Shown: piece after piece, positions 20,801 to 28,566 of the stretch | Position numbering within the stretch: the first letter of the stretch is position 1 | How the letters are laid out: each line of letters opens with the position of its first letter | NCBI GenBank assembly: GCA_041545745.1 | Contig: CP168152.1 | Location: 618,001-682,000 of the forward strand | Direction of reading: 5' to 3' | Length of the DNA: 64,000 nt | From: Stenotrophomonas indicatrix | GTDB lineage: Bacteria; Pseudomonadota; Gammaproteobacteria; Xanthomonadales; Xanthomonadaceae | Notes under the pieces: model-generated | What the model saw: the letters and a program-made list of their open reading frames with translations, nothing else | What the model was told of the DNA's origin: nothing | Database searches by the model: none | Program-made: the position numbers and the translations under genes

Positions 20801-22014
20801 ATGGCCGCATCACCGCCGGCAGCAGCGATGCCGTGACCGGTTCACAGCTCAACGTCACCAACCAGCGCGTGGGCGCGGTGGAAACACGGGTCGGAGATTT
20901 CGACTCGCGCATCGCCACCGTTGAAACCAGCGCGGCCAGTTCGGTCGGCTACGACGATGCCAGCCGCGACCGCCTGACCCTGGCCGGTATCCAGGGCACC
21001 ACCATCGACAACGTCGGCGCCGGCAGCATTGCGTCCGGCAGCCGCCAGGCGATCAACGGTGGGCAGCTGTTCCAGTCGCTCAGCGATGCCGCCAGCTTCC
21101 TCGGCGGCGGTGCCAGCGTCGGCATGCAGGGCGTGTTCGTTGCGCCGAACTATGTGATCCAGGGGTCCACCTACAGCAACGTCGGCGACGCGCTGGGCGC
21201 ACTGGACCGCAAGGTCAGCGAGATCGATCGTCGCACCGCCAGCGGCACACGTTCCGGCGCGGCCAGCCTGCGTTCGATGGCCGCTCCGCTGGATGCAGAC
21301 GCGTCCAACGTGGCCACGGCGTCGGCCAGCGCCGATGCGAGCCTGGCGGATGGCGGATCGGCAACGGCCACTGCCCGTGTGCAGGGCACCCCGACCGCAG
21401 CCAGCGCAGGCAGTGCACAGCCGGCACTGGTCGCAGGCGGTGGCATCAACGCCGTCGCGATGGGTGATGGCGCTGTCGCCAGTGGTGCATCGTCCACCGC
21501 TGTCGGCCAGGGCGCGAGTGCAACGGCGGCCAATGCGGTGGCGCTGGGCCAGGGCTCGGTTGCCGATCGTGCCAACACCGTCTCGGTCGGCAGCGAGGGC
21601 AGCGAACGCCAGGTCACCAACGTGGCGGCCGGTACGACAGCCACCGACGCGGTCAACAAGGGCCAGCTGGATCGTGGCATCACCACCGCCAACAGCTACA
21701 CCGACAGCCGCGTGCAGGCGGTCAGCGACAGCTTCGATGTGTTCAAGGGTGAAGTGGATGGACGCCTGCGCCACATGGATCGCCGCATCGACCGCCAGGG
21801 CGCGATGAGCTCGGCGATGCTCAACATGGCCACCAGTGCCGCCGGCATCCGCACCCAGAACCGGGTCGGCGTCGGCATCGGTTTCCAGGGCGGTGAGTCG
21901 GCCATGTCGCTGGGCTACCAGCGTGCGATCAGCGATCGCGCCACGGTCACCATCGGTGGTGCCTTCAGCAGTGATGACAGCTCGGTCGGCGTTGGTGCCG
22001 GCTTCGGCTGGTAA
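14821..22014 (+). CDS. Giant trimeric autotransporter adhesin (YadA/Hep-Hag type)
   Basis: A 2397-residue type Vc surface adhesin. The start MNRIYRKVWNKALG is a classic extended signal peptide region (ESPR), and the signal ends near IASAQ. The passenger is a long series of YadA-head repeats (A-x-A-x-G-x-x-S/N-x-A), broken eight times by a neck/stalk motif of the form ERQITSVAAGTxATDAVNKAQLDAVA, plus one divergent neck (RRIVNVADGRI). The C-terminal 70 or so residues form the YadA anchor, ending in tryptophan. Likely roles are adhesion and biofilm formation. Three head modules beginning KYFQASGSADSDAGAYVEGD are nearly identical, a substrate for recombination. Two cysteines near the mature N terminus are unusual for such fibres. 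Confidence 0.95.
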   Translation: MNRIYRKVWNKALGQLVVASELASSGSSGGVVDQRRSATDAAPARLAAALAFAMGLGMTGIASAQSVEIGGSANCVVLNSKVVDKCTVDGSASAKGSNAVAIGTGTSATGANSVALGAGSKAARANTVSVGDAGKERQVTNVAAGTAATDAVNKAQLDAQARATQAALAETAAEGSRYFKADGAGDDSDAAKIEGQGAIAVGSGSQSLANATTAVGTQAIAAGIGASAFGQNALAFGDASVVVGQSAAAFGLGDTAVGASAMAASENGAATALGALSEASADGATAVGAGAVAMGPGSTSLGRGAAAANEASIAVGAFSTAVGEYSTALGSNSAAVATGSVALGAGSLADRVDTVSVGAVDYGLTRQITSVAAGTEDTDAVNVGQLKDVAAVADTTAKRFQATGSSNSDAGALAEGDDALAAGEAANAIGNGTTAVGAGATAAAQNATAVGNNAQASGQNSAAFGNNAQAVGPGSVAVGGAAVDADGNPLITSGGVPVETGATSAGVGGTAVGASADAGGFAASAYGVGAYAAGAQSSAFGAVSNAIGDYSTAVGTQSNATGTSSVAIGGPADLIPGLGFFVQTQASGEAATAVGAGAIASGDHAVANGSLTEASGAEAVAVGYFAYAPGENASALGAQTWASGAQSTAVGYYATARGANSVALGANSEAVRANSVAVGSAGNERQITSVAAGSEATDAVNKAQLDAVASTADTTARFFQAQPESGSDVGAYAEGEGAVAAGSASNAIGAGALAQGAGAAAIGADSVALGRNTFADGDGAVAVGGLGQAYDEYNQPLLDEQGNPVQIGTTASAGSTAVGNAAQATGASSSAFGNAAQATGDNSFAAGGKSRATGSYAVAIGDSAFAKSDDSTAVGGYSTASEEGATAFGAGAWATGRNASAFGPAAWASANGATSIGYNSWANGTSSTAVGRGAFSYGDNSVALGFQALGNSINSIAIGTNTVAGGESAIALGAGSTASGNNAVALGAGSVASRDRSVSVGSAGNERQITSVAAGTQATDAVNKSQLDAVAATAATTSKYFQASGSADSDAGAYVEGDNALAAGESANAIGNGATALGSGANALAGNAQAIGFNALASAANASAIGANAQATGEYATAHGAESEASGEQSAAFGAASVASGAGSTATGVLSEASGEEAVAVGYFSNASGEAATAVGSESVASGTASAAFGIGAEATGGYSTAIGGYANASAFNATAFGNFANASGSNSVALGGDSEASGAYSTATGQGSLATGTNAVAVGGSLFGLLATEASGDYSTAVGGGAYAPGINSTALGNAAESRGANSVALGADSIADRDNTVSVGGGGNTRQITNVAAGTQGTDAVNKDQLDAVAAEGAKTSKYFQASGSADSDAGAYVEGDNALAAGEAANAIGNGATALGSGATAVAANATAVGFNTLATGSNSAAVGSNAQATGEDSAALGNGAVASGISATATGTAAQASGVYSTANGAEAVASGAQSLASGFRSAASADGTTAIGGYSEASGRLGTALGYGSAATGANTTAVGFGAAAAGSGAVAVGQSSEASGAESVAIGGSTFFGLIPSRASGTGAAAFGAGAWATDDYATAIGWNAWADAADSTALGASATASAANSVALGAGSKADRANTVAVGSAGNERQVAHVAAGTETTDAVNKGQLDAVASVADKTSKHFQAGGSADSDAGAYVEGDNTLAAGEAANAIGNGASALGSGATAVAANATAVGFNALASGANGAALGNAAQATGVDSVALGSGAAASELGSSATGAGAQAKGAYSTASGAQSTAGGTQSQASGFRATATADGTSALGSYAEASGRLGTAVGYSAKATAAGSTAVGFGATASAANSTALGASAVADRANTVSVGSAGAERQITRVAAGTQATDAVNRAQLDAVASTADTTSRHFRASGSGTATASGTDAVAIGSAANAGGARSNALGANASAIGGGALALGANSGVTGTNSVALGTGARALEANVVSVGGGNGTAGPATRRIVNVADGRITAGSSDAVTGSQLNVTNQRVGAVETRVGDFDSRIATVETSAASSVGYDDASRDRLTLAGIQGTTIDNVGAGSIASGSRQAINGGQLFQSLSDAASFLGGGASVGMQGVFVAPNYVIQGSTYSNVGDALGALDRKVSEIDRRTASGTRSGAASLRSMAAPLDADASNVATASASADASLADGGSATATARVQGTPTAASAGSAQPALVAGGGINAVAMGDGAVASGASSTAVGQGASATAANAVALGQGSVADRANTVSVGSEGSERQVTNVAAGTTATDAVNKGQLDRGITTANSYTDSRVQAVSDSFDVFKGEVDGRLRHMDRRIDRQGAMSSAMLNMATSAAGIRTQNRVGVGIGFQGGESAMSLGYQRAISDRATVTIGGAFSSDDSSVGVGAGFGW

Positions 22015-22176
22015 GTGCGCAACAACGTGCCGGTGGGCAACCCCATCGGCACGTCGAGCAGTGAGCGCCAAAGGGGCGTGGCACGGCAACCCTGGTGGGC
22101 CAGCCAGGGCAGTCGCAGGGAGTGATGGCCGTAGTGAGCTCCGTCCGTGCAACGGGCGGAGAAGGAAAGCTCAACC

Positions 22177-24054
22177 ATGACCTTGAAGAGGATTTCGAAC
22201 GTGACCAAGAAGCAGACCCTTCGCATCAATGTGCTGGCTGCCGCCGTGTTGTCGTTGACCGCCGTTGGCGCCGTCCACGCCGCCGGGTTGCCGGTGCACG
22301 AACCAGTGCGCCAGGCAAGCGCTGCCCAGTCGGGCACCGACCGCATCATCGTCAAGTACCGCGCCGGCACGGCCGCCGCACTCGACCGTTCGGCCAAGCT
22401 GTCCACCGTGCAGTCGGCGTTGACCCGGGCCAGCCTGTCCGGTGGTGCGGCGCGTGCCAGCACGTTGGGGCCGCAGGTGGTGCGCAGGCTGGGCGTCGGC
22501 GCCGATGTGATCCGCCTGCAGGGCCGTCTGGCGCCCGCCGAGCTGCAGCGGGTGCTGAAGGAGCTGAAGGCCGATCCGGCCGTGCAGTACGCCGAGGCCG
22601 ACGTGAAGCTGCGTCGCAGTGAACTCCGGGCCGGCGATGTGCAGCCGGCGCTGGCGCCGAACGACCCCTACTATCAGCAGTACCAGTGGCACCTGCACGA
22701 CGCCACCGGTGGCATCAACGCGCCGGCGGCGTGGGATGTGTCGCAGGGCGAGGGCGTGGTGGTAGCGGTGCTCGACACCGGCATCCTGCCGCAGCATCCG
22801 GACCTGGTCGGCAACCTGCTGGAGGGCTACGACTTCATCAGTGACGCCGAGACCTCGCGCCGCGCGACCGACGATCGCGTGCCGGGCGCACAGGACTATG
22901 GCGATTGGGTTGAGAACGACAACGAGTGCTACAGCGGCTCGCTCGCCGAAGACAGTTCCTGGCATGGCACCCATGTGGCCGGTACCGTGGCTGAGCAGAC
23001 CAACAACGGCGTCGGCATGGCCGGTGTCGCGCACAAGGCCAAGGTGTTGCCGGTCCGCGTACTTGGCAAGTGCGGTGGCTACCTGTCCGATATCGCCGAT
23101 GCCATCACCTGGGCCTCCGGTGGCACCGTGGTGGGTGTCCCGGCCAACGCCAATCCGGCCGAGGTCATCAACATGAGCCTGGGTGGCAGCGGCAGCTGCG
23201 ACGGCACCTACCAGGATGCGATCAACGGCGCGATCTCGCGCGGTACCACCGTGGTGGTGGCGGCAGGCAACGAGACCGACAACGCCTCCAAGTACCGCCC
23301 GGCCAGCTGCGATGGCGTGGTTACCGTGGGTGCCACCCGTATCACCGGTGGCATCACCTACTACTCCAACTATGGCACCCGCGTTGACCTGTCCGGCCCG
23401 GGTGGTGGCGGCAGCGTCGACGGCAACCCGGGTGGCTATATCTGGCAGTCCGGCTCCGATGCGGCCACCACGCCAGCGTCGGGCAGCTACAGCTACATGG
23501 GCATGGGCGGCACGTCGATGGCCTCGCCGCACGTGGCCGCCGTCGCTGCACTGGTGCAGAGCGCGCTGATCGCCAAGGGCAAGGATCCGCTGGCCCCGGC
23601 GGCGATGCGTACCCTGCTGAAGGAAACCGCACGTCCGTTCCCGGTCAGCATCCCGACTGCCACCCCGATCGGCACCGGCATCGTCGATGCCAAGGCTGCG
23701 CTGGCCAATGCACTGGAAGAGCCGTGCACCGAGAACTGCGGACCGGTGGCGACGCCGCTGACCAACAAGACCGCGGTGGGGGGGCTGAACGGCACTGCCG
23801 GCAGCAGCCGCCTGTACAGCTTCGAGGCAGCCGCCGGCAAGCAGTTCAGCGTGATCACCTACGGTGGCACCGGCAACGCCTCGGTCTACATTGCCCAAGG
23901 GCGCGAGCCGAGTGCCAGCGACAACGATGGCAAGTCGACCCGTCCCGGCACGTCCGAAACGGTGCGGGTGAACAAGCCGGTGGCTGGCACCTACTACATC
24001 AAGGTGGTGGGCGAAGCGGCCTACAACGGGGTGAGCATCCTGGCGACCCAGTAA
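22177..24054 (+). CDS. Secreted subtilisin-like serine protease (S8) with C-terminal PPC domain
   Basis: A 625-residue extracellular protease. Parts: signal peptide to about residue 36 (AVHA-AG), an inhibitor-like propeptide (about 50-150), and a catalytic domain with D200 (VVAVLDTGI), H263 (SWHGTHVAG), oxyanion N365 (AAGN) and S447 (GGTSMASPH). A linker with CTENC leads to a pre-peptidase C-terminal domain from about 537. The PPC domain is often removed after export. Start MTLKRIS is preceded by GGAGAAGGAAA. It resembles the major alkaline proteases of S. maltophilia, which are Xps substrates, and it lies right before the xps operon. Confidence 0.95.
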   Translation: MTLKRISNVTKKQTLRINVLAAAVLSLTAVGAVHAAGLPVHEPVRQASAAQSGTDRIIVKYRAGTAAALDRSAKLSTVQSALTRASLSGGAARASTLGPQVVRRLGVGADVIRLQGRLAPAELQRVLKELKADPAVQYAEADVKLRRSELRAGDVQPALAPNDPYYQQYQWHLHDATGGINAPAAWDVSQGEGVVVAVLDTGILPQHPDLVGNLLEGYDFISDAETSRRATDDRVPGAQDYGDWVENDNECYSGSLAEDSSWHGTHVAGTVAEQTNNGVGMAGVAHKAKVLPVRVLGKCGGYLSDIADAITWASGGTVVGVPANANPAEVINMSLGGSGSCDGTYQDAINGAISRGTTVVVAAGNETDNASKYRPASCDGVVTVGATRITGGITYYSNYGTRVDLSGPGGGGSVDGNPGGYIWQSGSDAATTPASGSYSYMGMGGTSMASPHVAAVAALVQSALIAKGKDPLAPAAMRTLLKETARPFPVSIPTATPIGTGIVDAKAALANALEEPCTENCGPVATPLTNKTAVGGLNGTAGSSRLYSFEAAAGKQFSVITYGGTGNASVYIAQGREPSASDNDGKSTRPGTSETVRVNKPVAGTYYIKVVGEAAYNGVSILATQ

Positions 24055-24083
24055 TAACCGACTGTCGTAAATGAATAAGCGAG

Positions 24084-24116
24084 GCCCGTCACCTGTGTGA
24101 CGGGCTTCGTCTTTTT
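24084..24116 (+). terminator. Rho-independent terminator after the protease gene
   Basis: GCCCGTCAC-CTGT-GTGACGGGC, a 9 bp perfect stem, followed by TTCGTCTTTTT. It separates the protease from the gspE operon. Confidence 0.85.
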
Positions 24117-24189
24117 ACGAAAGAAGAATCGGAGGGGGTGGAAACCACGGCTTAACTGCTAAAGTCGGGACGATCGACAGGAGAGTCAC

Positions 24190-25911
24190 GTGAACGCGCT
24201 CGCTGCCACCGCCATCGACGACACTGAAGGCCGCATCCTCGATGCGCTGCTCGCGCGTGGTCGGCTCAAGGAAGGAGATCTGGCGCGTGCGCGGCCGCTG
24301 CATGCCGAGGCCGGTGGCAGCCTGCTCGGCCTGCTGGTACGGCTTGGGTTGGTGTCCGAACGTGACCAGGCGCAGGCCAGTGCCGATGTGCTGGGCCTGC
24401 CGCTGCTGGAAGGACGGCAGCTGCCTGAATCGCCACCGCAGGCACTGGCTGAAGGCCTGCCACTGTCGTTGCGCTTCCTCAAGCAGTTCCACGTATGCCC
24501 GCTGGCGTTGGATGAACACGGCGTGCAGCTGTGGCTGGCCGACGCCCACGATCCTTATCCGCAGCAGGCCGTGCAGTTGGCACTGGGTGTGCCGGTCACG
24601 CCGCTGCTGGGCATGCGCGCGGAGATCGATGACCTGGTCGAGCGCTGGTTCGGCCAGGGCCGCAGTGCGATGGGTGCGATCGTGGAAACCGCCGATGGCG
24701 AAGGCGGCGCGGTGGACGATATCGAGCACCTGCGCGATCTCGCCTCTGAAGCGCCGGTGATCCGCCTGGTCAACCTGGTGATCCAGCGCGCGGTCGAACT
24801 GCGCGCATCGGACATCCACGTCGAGCCTTTCGAGAACCGTCTGAAAGTGCGTTACCGCGTCGATGGCGTACTGGTCGAAGGCGAGAGCCCGCCGGCCAAC
24901 CTGACCGCCGCGGTGATCAGCCGCATCAAGATCATGGCCCGGCTCAACATCGCCGAACGCCGCCTGCCGCAGGATGGCCGCATCATGCTGCGCGTGCAGG
25001 GCAAGGAACTGGACCTGCGTGTCAGCACGGTACCCACCGCACACGGCGAAAGCGTAGTGATGCGCCTGCTCGACCGCGAGACGGTGGTGTTCGACTTCCA
25101 TCGGCTGGGCTTCACCGATGCCTTCCTGCCGCAGTTCCGCAAGGTGCTTGAACAGCCGCACGGCATCCTGCTGGTGACCGGCCCCACCGGTTCGGGCAAG
25201 ACCACCACGCTGTACACCGCGTTGAGCCAGCTCAACACCGCCGACGTCAAGATCATCACCGTTGAAGATCCGGTCGAGTACCAGATCGAAGGCATCAACC
25301 AGATCCAGGCCAAGCCGCAGATCGGGCTGGATTTCGCCAATGCGCTGCGCAGCATCGTGCGCCAAGATCCGGACATCATCATGATCGGCGAAATGCGCGA
25401 CCTGGAAACCGCGCGCATCGCGATCCAGTCAGCGTTGACGGGCCACCTGGTGCTGTCCACGCTGCATACCAACAATGCGGCAGGCGGCATCACCCGCCTG
25501 CTCGACATGGGCGTGGAAGACTATCTGCTCACCTCCACCATCAACGGCATCCTGGCCCAGCGTCTGGTGCGCCGGCTGGAGCCGACCCACGCCGAGCGCT
25601 ATGAAGCCTCGCCGGAAGAGATCGAGCGCTTCGACCTGCGTCGCCTGCAGCCGCACGGAACGATCCACCTGTATCGGCCGAAGTCGTCGGCACTGGCACC
25701 GACCGGCTATCTTGGGCGCACCACCATCATGGAATTCCTGGTGATGAACGACGCGCTGCGACGTGCGGTGATGCGCCGTGATGGCATGGGCGAGATCGAA
25801 CGCATCGCCCGCGAAGCCGGCATGCGCACCATGTACGAGGACGGCCTGAGCAAGGCCCTGAGCGGGCAGACGACCCTCGAGGAAGTCCTGCGCGTGACCG
25901 AGGAAGGCTGA
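24190..25911 (+). CDS. gspE: Type II secretion ATPase GspE (XpsE)
   Basis: A 573-residue cytoplasmic hexameric ATPase that powers pseudopilus assembly. Seen: N1/N2 domains in the first 190 residues; Walker A GPTGSGKTTT (near 332-341); an Asp box with EDPVEYQIEG; and Walker B and His boxes with RQDPDIIMIGEMRD and TGHLVLSTLHTNNA. The four-cysteine zinc motif of most GspE/PilB proteins is absent: the segment between QRLVRRLEP and GYLGRTTIMEF contains no cysteine. The GTG start has AGGAG upstream. It is the first gene of an eleven-gene operon in the Xanthomonas xps order. Confidence 0.96.
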   Translation: MNALAATAIDDTEGRILDALLARGRLKEGDLARARPLHAEAGGSLLGLLVRLGLVSERDQAQASADVLGLPLLEGRQLPESPPQALAEGLPLSLRFLKQFHVCPLALDEHGVQLWLADAHDPYPQQAVQLALGVPVTPLLGMRAEIDDLVERWFGQGRSAMGAIVETADGEGGAVDDIEHLRDLASEAPVIRLVNLVIQRAVELRASDIHVEPFENRLKVRYRVDGVLVEGESPPANLTAAVISRIKIMARLNIAERRLPQDGRIMLRVQGKELDLRVSTVPTAHGESVVMRLLDRETVVFDFHRLGFTDAFLPQFRKVLEQPHGILLVTGPTGSGKTTTLYTALSQLNTADVKIITVEDPVEYQIEGINQIQAKPQIGLDFANALRSIVRQDPDIIMIGEMRDLETARIAIQSALTGHLVLSTLHTNNAAGGITRLLDMGVEDYLLTSTINGILAQRLVRRLEPTHAERYEASPEEIERFDLRRLQPHGTIHLYRPKSSALAPTGYLGRTTIMEFLVMNDALRRAVMRRDGMGEIERIAREAGMRTMYEDGLSKALSGQTTLEEVLRVTEEG

Positions 25912-25935
25912 TGCGCGCGCAGGGACGACGCTGAC

Positions 25936-27156
25936 ATGCCGAACTACCGTTACAAGGCACTGAATACACACGGTGAAGTGTTTGACGGGCAGATGGAAGC
26001 GGCCAGCGAGGCCGAGCTGGTCGCTCGCCTGCAGGACCAGGGCCATCTGCCGATGGAAACGCAGCTGGCCGACGGTAGTGCGGTTGGTGGCAGCAGCCTG
26101 CGCGGCCTGTTCCGCCAGCGTCCGCTGCAGGGCGCGGCATTGCTGCAGTTCACCCAGCAGCTGGCTACCCTGCTCGGTGCCGGGCAGCCGCTGGACCGCG
26201 CACTGTCGATCCTGCTCAGCCTGCCCGAAGATGAGCGCTCGCGTCGTGCGATCACCGACATTCGCGACGTGGTGCGCGGTGGCGCGCCGCTGTCGACTGC
26301 GCTGGAGCGCCAGCACGGCCTGTTCTCGCGCCTGTACGTGAACATGGTGCGCGCCGGTGAAGCCGGTGGCAGCCTGCACGACACGTTGCAGCGCCTGGCC
26401 GACTACCTTGAACGCAGCCGTGCGCTGCAGGGCAAGGTGATCAACGCGCTGGTGTACCCGGCGATCCTGCTGGTGGTGGTGGGCGGTGCGCTGCTGTTCC
26501 TGCTGGGCTATGTGGTGCCGCAGTTCGCACAGATGTACGAAAGCCTGGACGTGGCGTTGCCGTGGTTCACCAACCTGGTGCTGCAGCTGGGCCTGTTCGT
26601 ACGCGACTGGTGGGTCCTGCTGCTGGTGGTGCCGGGCGTGCTGCTGCTGTTGTTCGAACGCAAGGCGCGGCAGCCCGCGTTCCGTCTGGCGCTGGATGGC
26701 TGGTTGCTGCAGCGCCGCGGCATCGGCCGCCTGCTGGGCGAACTGGAAACCGCGCGACTGGCGCGCACTCTGGGGACACTGCTGCGCAATGGTGTGCCGC
26801 TGCTGGCGGCGCTGGGCATCGCCCGCAACGTGCTTGGCAACCGTGCCCTTGCAGCCGATCTGGAAACCGCCGCCGACGAGGTCAAGAACGGCACCGGCCT
26901 GTCGCTGGCGCTGTCGCGCGGCAAGCGTTTTCCCCGGTTGGCGCTGCAGATGATCCAGGTCGGCGAGGAGTCCGGCGCGCTCGATACCATGCTGCTGAAA
27001 GCTGCTGATACTTTCGAACAGGACAGTGCCCGCCGCATCGACCGCCTGCTGGCGGCGATGGTGCCGGCGATCACGCTGGTGCTGGCCTCGGTGGTCGGCG
27101 CGGTGATCGTGGCCGTGCTGGTGCCGTTGTACGACCTCACCAACGCCATCGGCTGA
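25936..27156 (+). CDS. gspF: Type II secretion inner-membrane platform protein GspF (XpsF)
   Basis: A 406-residue polytopic protein of the assembly platform that contacts GspE and GspL. The start MPNYRYKALN with the following G-x-x-F-D-G-x-M-E is family-typical. There are two homologous cytoplasmic domains, each followed by membrane segments (ILLVVVGGALLFLLGYVVPQF near 176-196, WWVLLLVVPGVLLLLF, and a last one near the C terminus ending VPLYDLTNAIG). It lies 24 bp after gspE. Confidence 0.96.
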   Translation: MPNYRYKALNTHGEVFDGQMEAASEAELVARLQDQGHLPMETQLADGSAVGGSSLRGLFRQRPLQGAALLQFTQQLATLLGAGQPLDRALSILLSLPEDERSRRAITDIRDVVRGGAPLSTALERQHGLFSRLYVNMVRAGEAGGSLHDTLQRLADYLERSRALQGKVINALVYPAILLVVVGGALLFLLGYVVPQFAQMYESLDVALPWFTNLVLQLGLFVRDWWVLLLVVPGVLLLLFERKARQPAFRLALDGWLLQRRGIGRLLGELETARLARTLGTLLRNGVPLLAALGIARNVLGNRALAADLETAADEVKNGTGLSLALSRGKRFPRLALQMIQVGEESGALDTMLLKAADTFEQDSARRIDRLLAAMVPAITLVLASVVGAVIVAVLVPLYDLTNAIG

Positions 27157-27205
27157 CGATGGCCTCCTTCGCAACCCCGACATCCCGTACCTGAAAGGAC
27201 CGACC

Positions 27206-27649
27206 ATGATTGCTTCCCGTCGACCGATCCGCCTTTCCTTCACCGCCGCACGCCACCAGTCGGGCATGAGCCTGCTGGAGATCATCATCGTCATCGTGCT
27301 GATCGGCGCGGTGCTGACCCTGGTCGCCAGCCGCGTGCTCGGCGGCGCTGATCGAGGCAAGGCCAACATCGCCAAGGCGCAGGTGCAGACCGTTGCCTCC
27401 AAGGTCGACAACTACCAGATCGACACCGGCAAGCTGCCTGGCTCGCTCAACGACCTGGTGACCGCACCGGCCGGCGTCGGTGGCTGGCTGGGCCCGTATG
27501 CCAAGCCCGCCGACCTCAACGACCCGTGGGGCCACGCGCTGGAGTACCGCGCACCGGGCGAGGGCCAGGCGTATGAACTGATCAGCCTGGGCAAGGACGG
27601 CAAGGCCGGCGGCAGCAGCGTCGACGCTGACATCCGCTACCAGCCGTAA
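27206..27649 (+). CDS. gspG: Major pseudopilin GspG (XpsG)
   Basis: A 147-residue precursor of the main subunit of the type II pseudopilus. A 20-residue leader ends in HQSG, followed by MSLLEIIIVIVLIG: cleavage after Gly, Glu at mature position 5. The mature N-terminal residue is Met rather than Phe, which is slightly unusual. The C-terminal part has the GspG pattern (KLPGSLNDLVTAP, LNDPWGHALEYR, SLGKDGKAGG) including the calcium-binding loop acidic residues. The prepilin peptidase is not encoded in this window. Confidence 0.95.
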   Translation: MIASRRPIRLSFTAARHQSGMSLLEIIIVIVLIGAVLTLVASRVLGGADRGKANIAKAQVQTVASKVDNYQIDTGKLPGSLNDLVTAPAGVGGWLGPYAKPADLNDPWGHALEYRAPGEGQAYELISLGKDGKAGGSSVDADIRYQP

Positions 27650-27655
27650 GCACGC

Positions 27656-28150
27656 ATGCTGCTTTTCCTGCCGCGCCGGGTGTCACGCCCGCGCCTGCAC
27701 GGCAGGCGCGCGGCGGGCCTGTCGCTGCTGGAAATGCTGCTGGTGATCGCATTGATCGCGGCCATCGGACTGATCACCGCCGCTGGCATGTCACGCGGCT
27801 TTGCCGGCATGCAGCTGCGCAGTGCCGGCAAGGACATCGCCAACCAGCTGCGCATGGTGCGCGCGCAGGCCATTGCCCGCGGCGAACCGCAGCGCTTCGT
27901 GATCGAACCGGCGCAGCATCGTTGGCAGGGCGCCAGCCAGCGCCACGGTGAAGTGCCGGCCAAGCTGAAGGTGCAGTTCGAAGGTGCCGCGCAGCTGGCC
28001 ACCGCGCCCGGCCAGGGCGTGATCGAATTCCATCCCGATGGCGGCTCCAGCGGCGGTCGCATCCGCCTGCAGCTGGAGAGCGCCGAGTGGCGCATCGATG
28101 TGGGCTGGTTGACCGGTGAAGTCCGTTCCGGACCGTGGCGGGCGCAATGA
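27656..28150 (+). CDS. gspH: Minor pseudopilin GspH (XpsH)
   Basis: A 164-residue minor pseudopilin. The leader of 21 residues ends RRAAG, then LSLLEMLLVIALIAAIGLI, with Glu at +5. The remainder (SAGKDIANQLRMVRAQAIARGE, then a beta-rich part ending GEVRSGPW) is typical of GspH/FimT. Six bases separate it from gspG and its stop overlaps the gspI start. Confidence 0.92.
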   Translation: MLLFLPRRVSRPRLHGRRAAGLSLLEMLLVIALIAAIGLITAAGMSRGFAGMQLRSAGKDIANQLRMVRAQAIARGEPQRFVIEPAQHRWQGASQRHGEVPAKLKVQFEGAAQLATAPGQGVIEFHPDGGSSGGRIRLQLESAEWRIDVGWLTGEVRSGPWRAQ

Positions 28151-28566
28151 GGTCGCGCGCCCGTGGCTTCACCCTGCTTGAAGTGATCGTTGCCTTCGCC
28201 TTGCTCGGGTTGGCGCTGACGCTGTTGCTGGGCAGCCTGTCCGGTGGCGCGCGCCAGGTGCGCGATGCCGAGCTGCGCACGCGCGCGGTGCTGCACGCGC
28301 AATCATTGTTGGCCGCCGCTGGCGTGGAAGCGCCACTGCAGGCCGGCAGCCAGCAGGGCGAGTGGGAGCAGGGGCGTTATCACTGGCAGCTGCAGGTGCA
28401 GCCCTGGGCCGAGCCGCGCAGTGGTGCGCTGCCCGCTGCGCAGTCGCCGGGTGCACCGTGGCTGGCGGAACTGCAGCTGCAGGTGCGCTGGGGCGACAGC
28501 GAGCGTGAGCAGCTGCGCTGGCGCAGCCTGCGCCTGTTGCCACCCGCCCTGGAGAATGCGCGATGA
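28147..28566 (+). CDS. gspI: Minor pseudopilin GspI (XpsI)
   Basis: A 139-residue tip-complex pseudopilin with a short leader MRSRARG followed by FTLLEVIVAFALLGLALTLL. An in-frame ATG 12 bp upstream is possible, but the ATGA overlap with the gspH stop favours 28147. GspI, J and K form the tip trimer in other type II systems. The stop overlaps gspJ by four bases. Confidence 0.92.
   Translation: MRSRARGFTLLEVIVAFALLGLALTLLLGSLSGGARQVRDAELRTRAVLHAQSLLAAAGVEAPLQAGSQQGEWEQGRYHWQLQVQPWAEPRSGALPAAQSPGAPWLAELQLQVRWGDSEREQLRWRSLRLLPPALENAR

Noticed and set aside
15000..21700. Possible CRISPR or minisatellite array, because of many short repeated words
   Set aside because: The repeats are in-frame codons of YadA-type head and neck motifs, unequal in length and with no spacers.
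22171..23898. Long minus-strand frame opposite the S8 protease
   Set aside because: The sense strand has all catalytic motifs, signal and terminator; the antisense frame is rich in Arg/Gly/His typical of GC-rich shadows.
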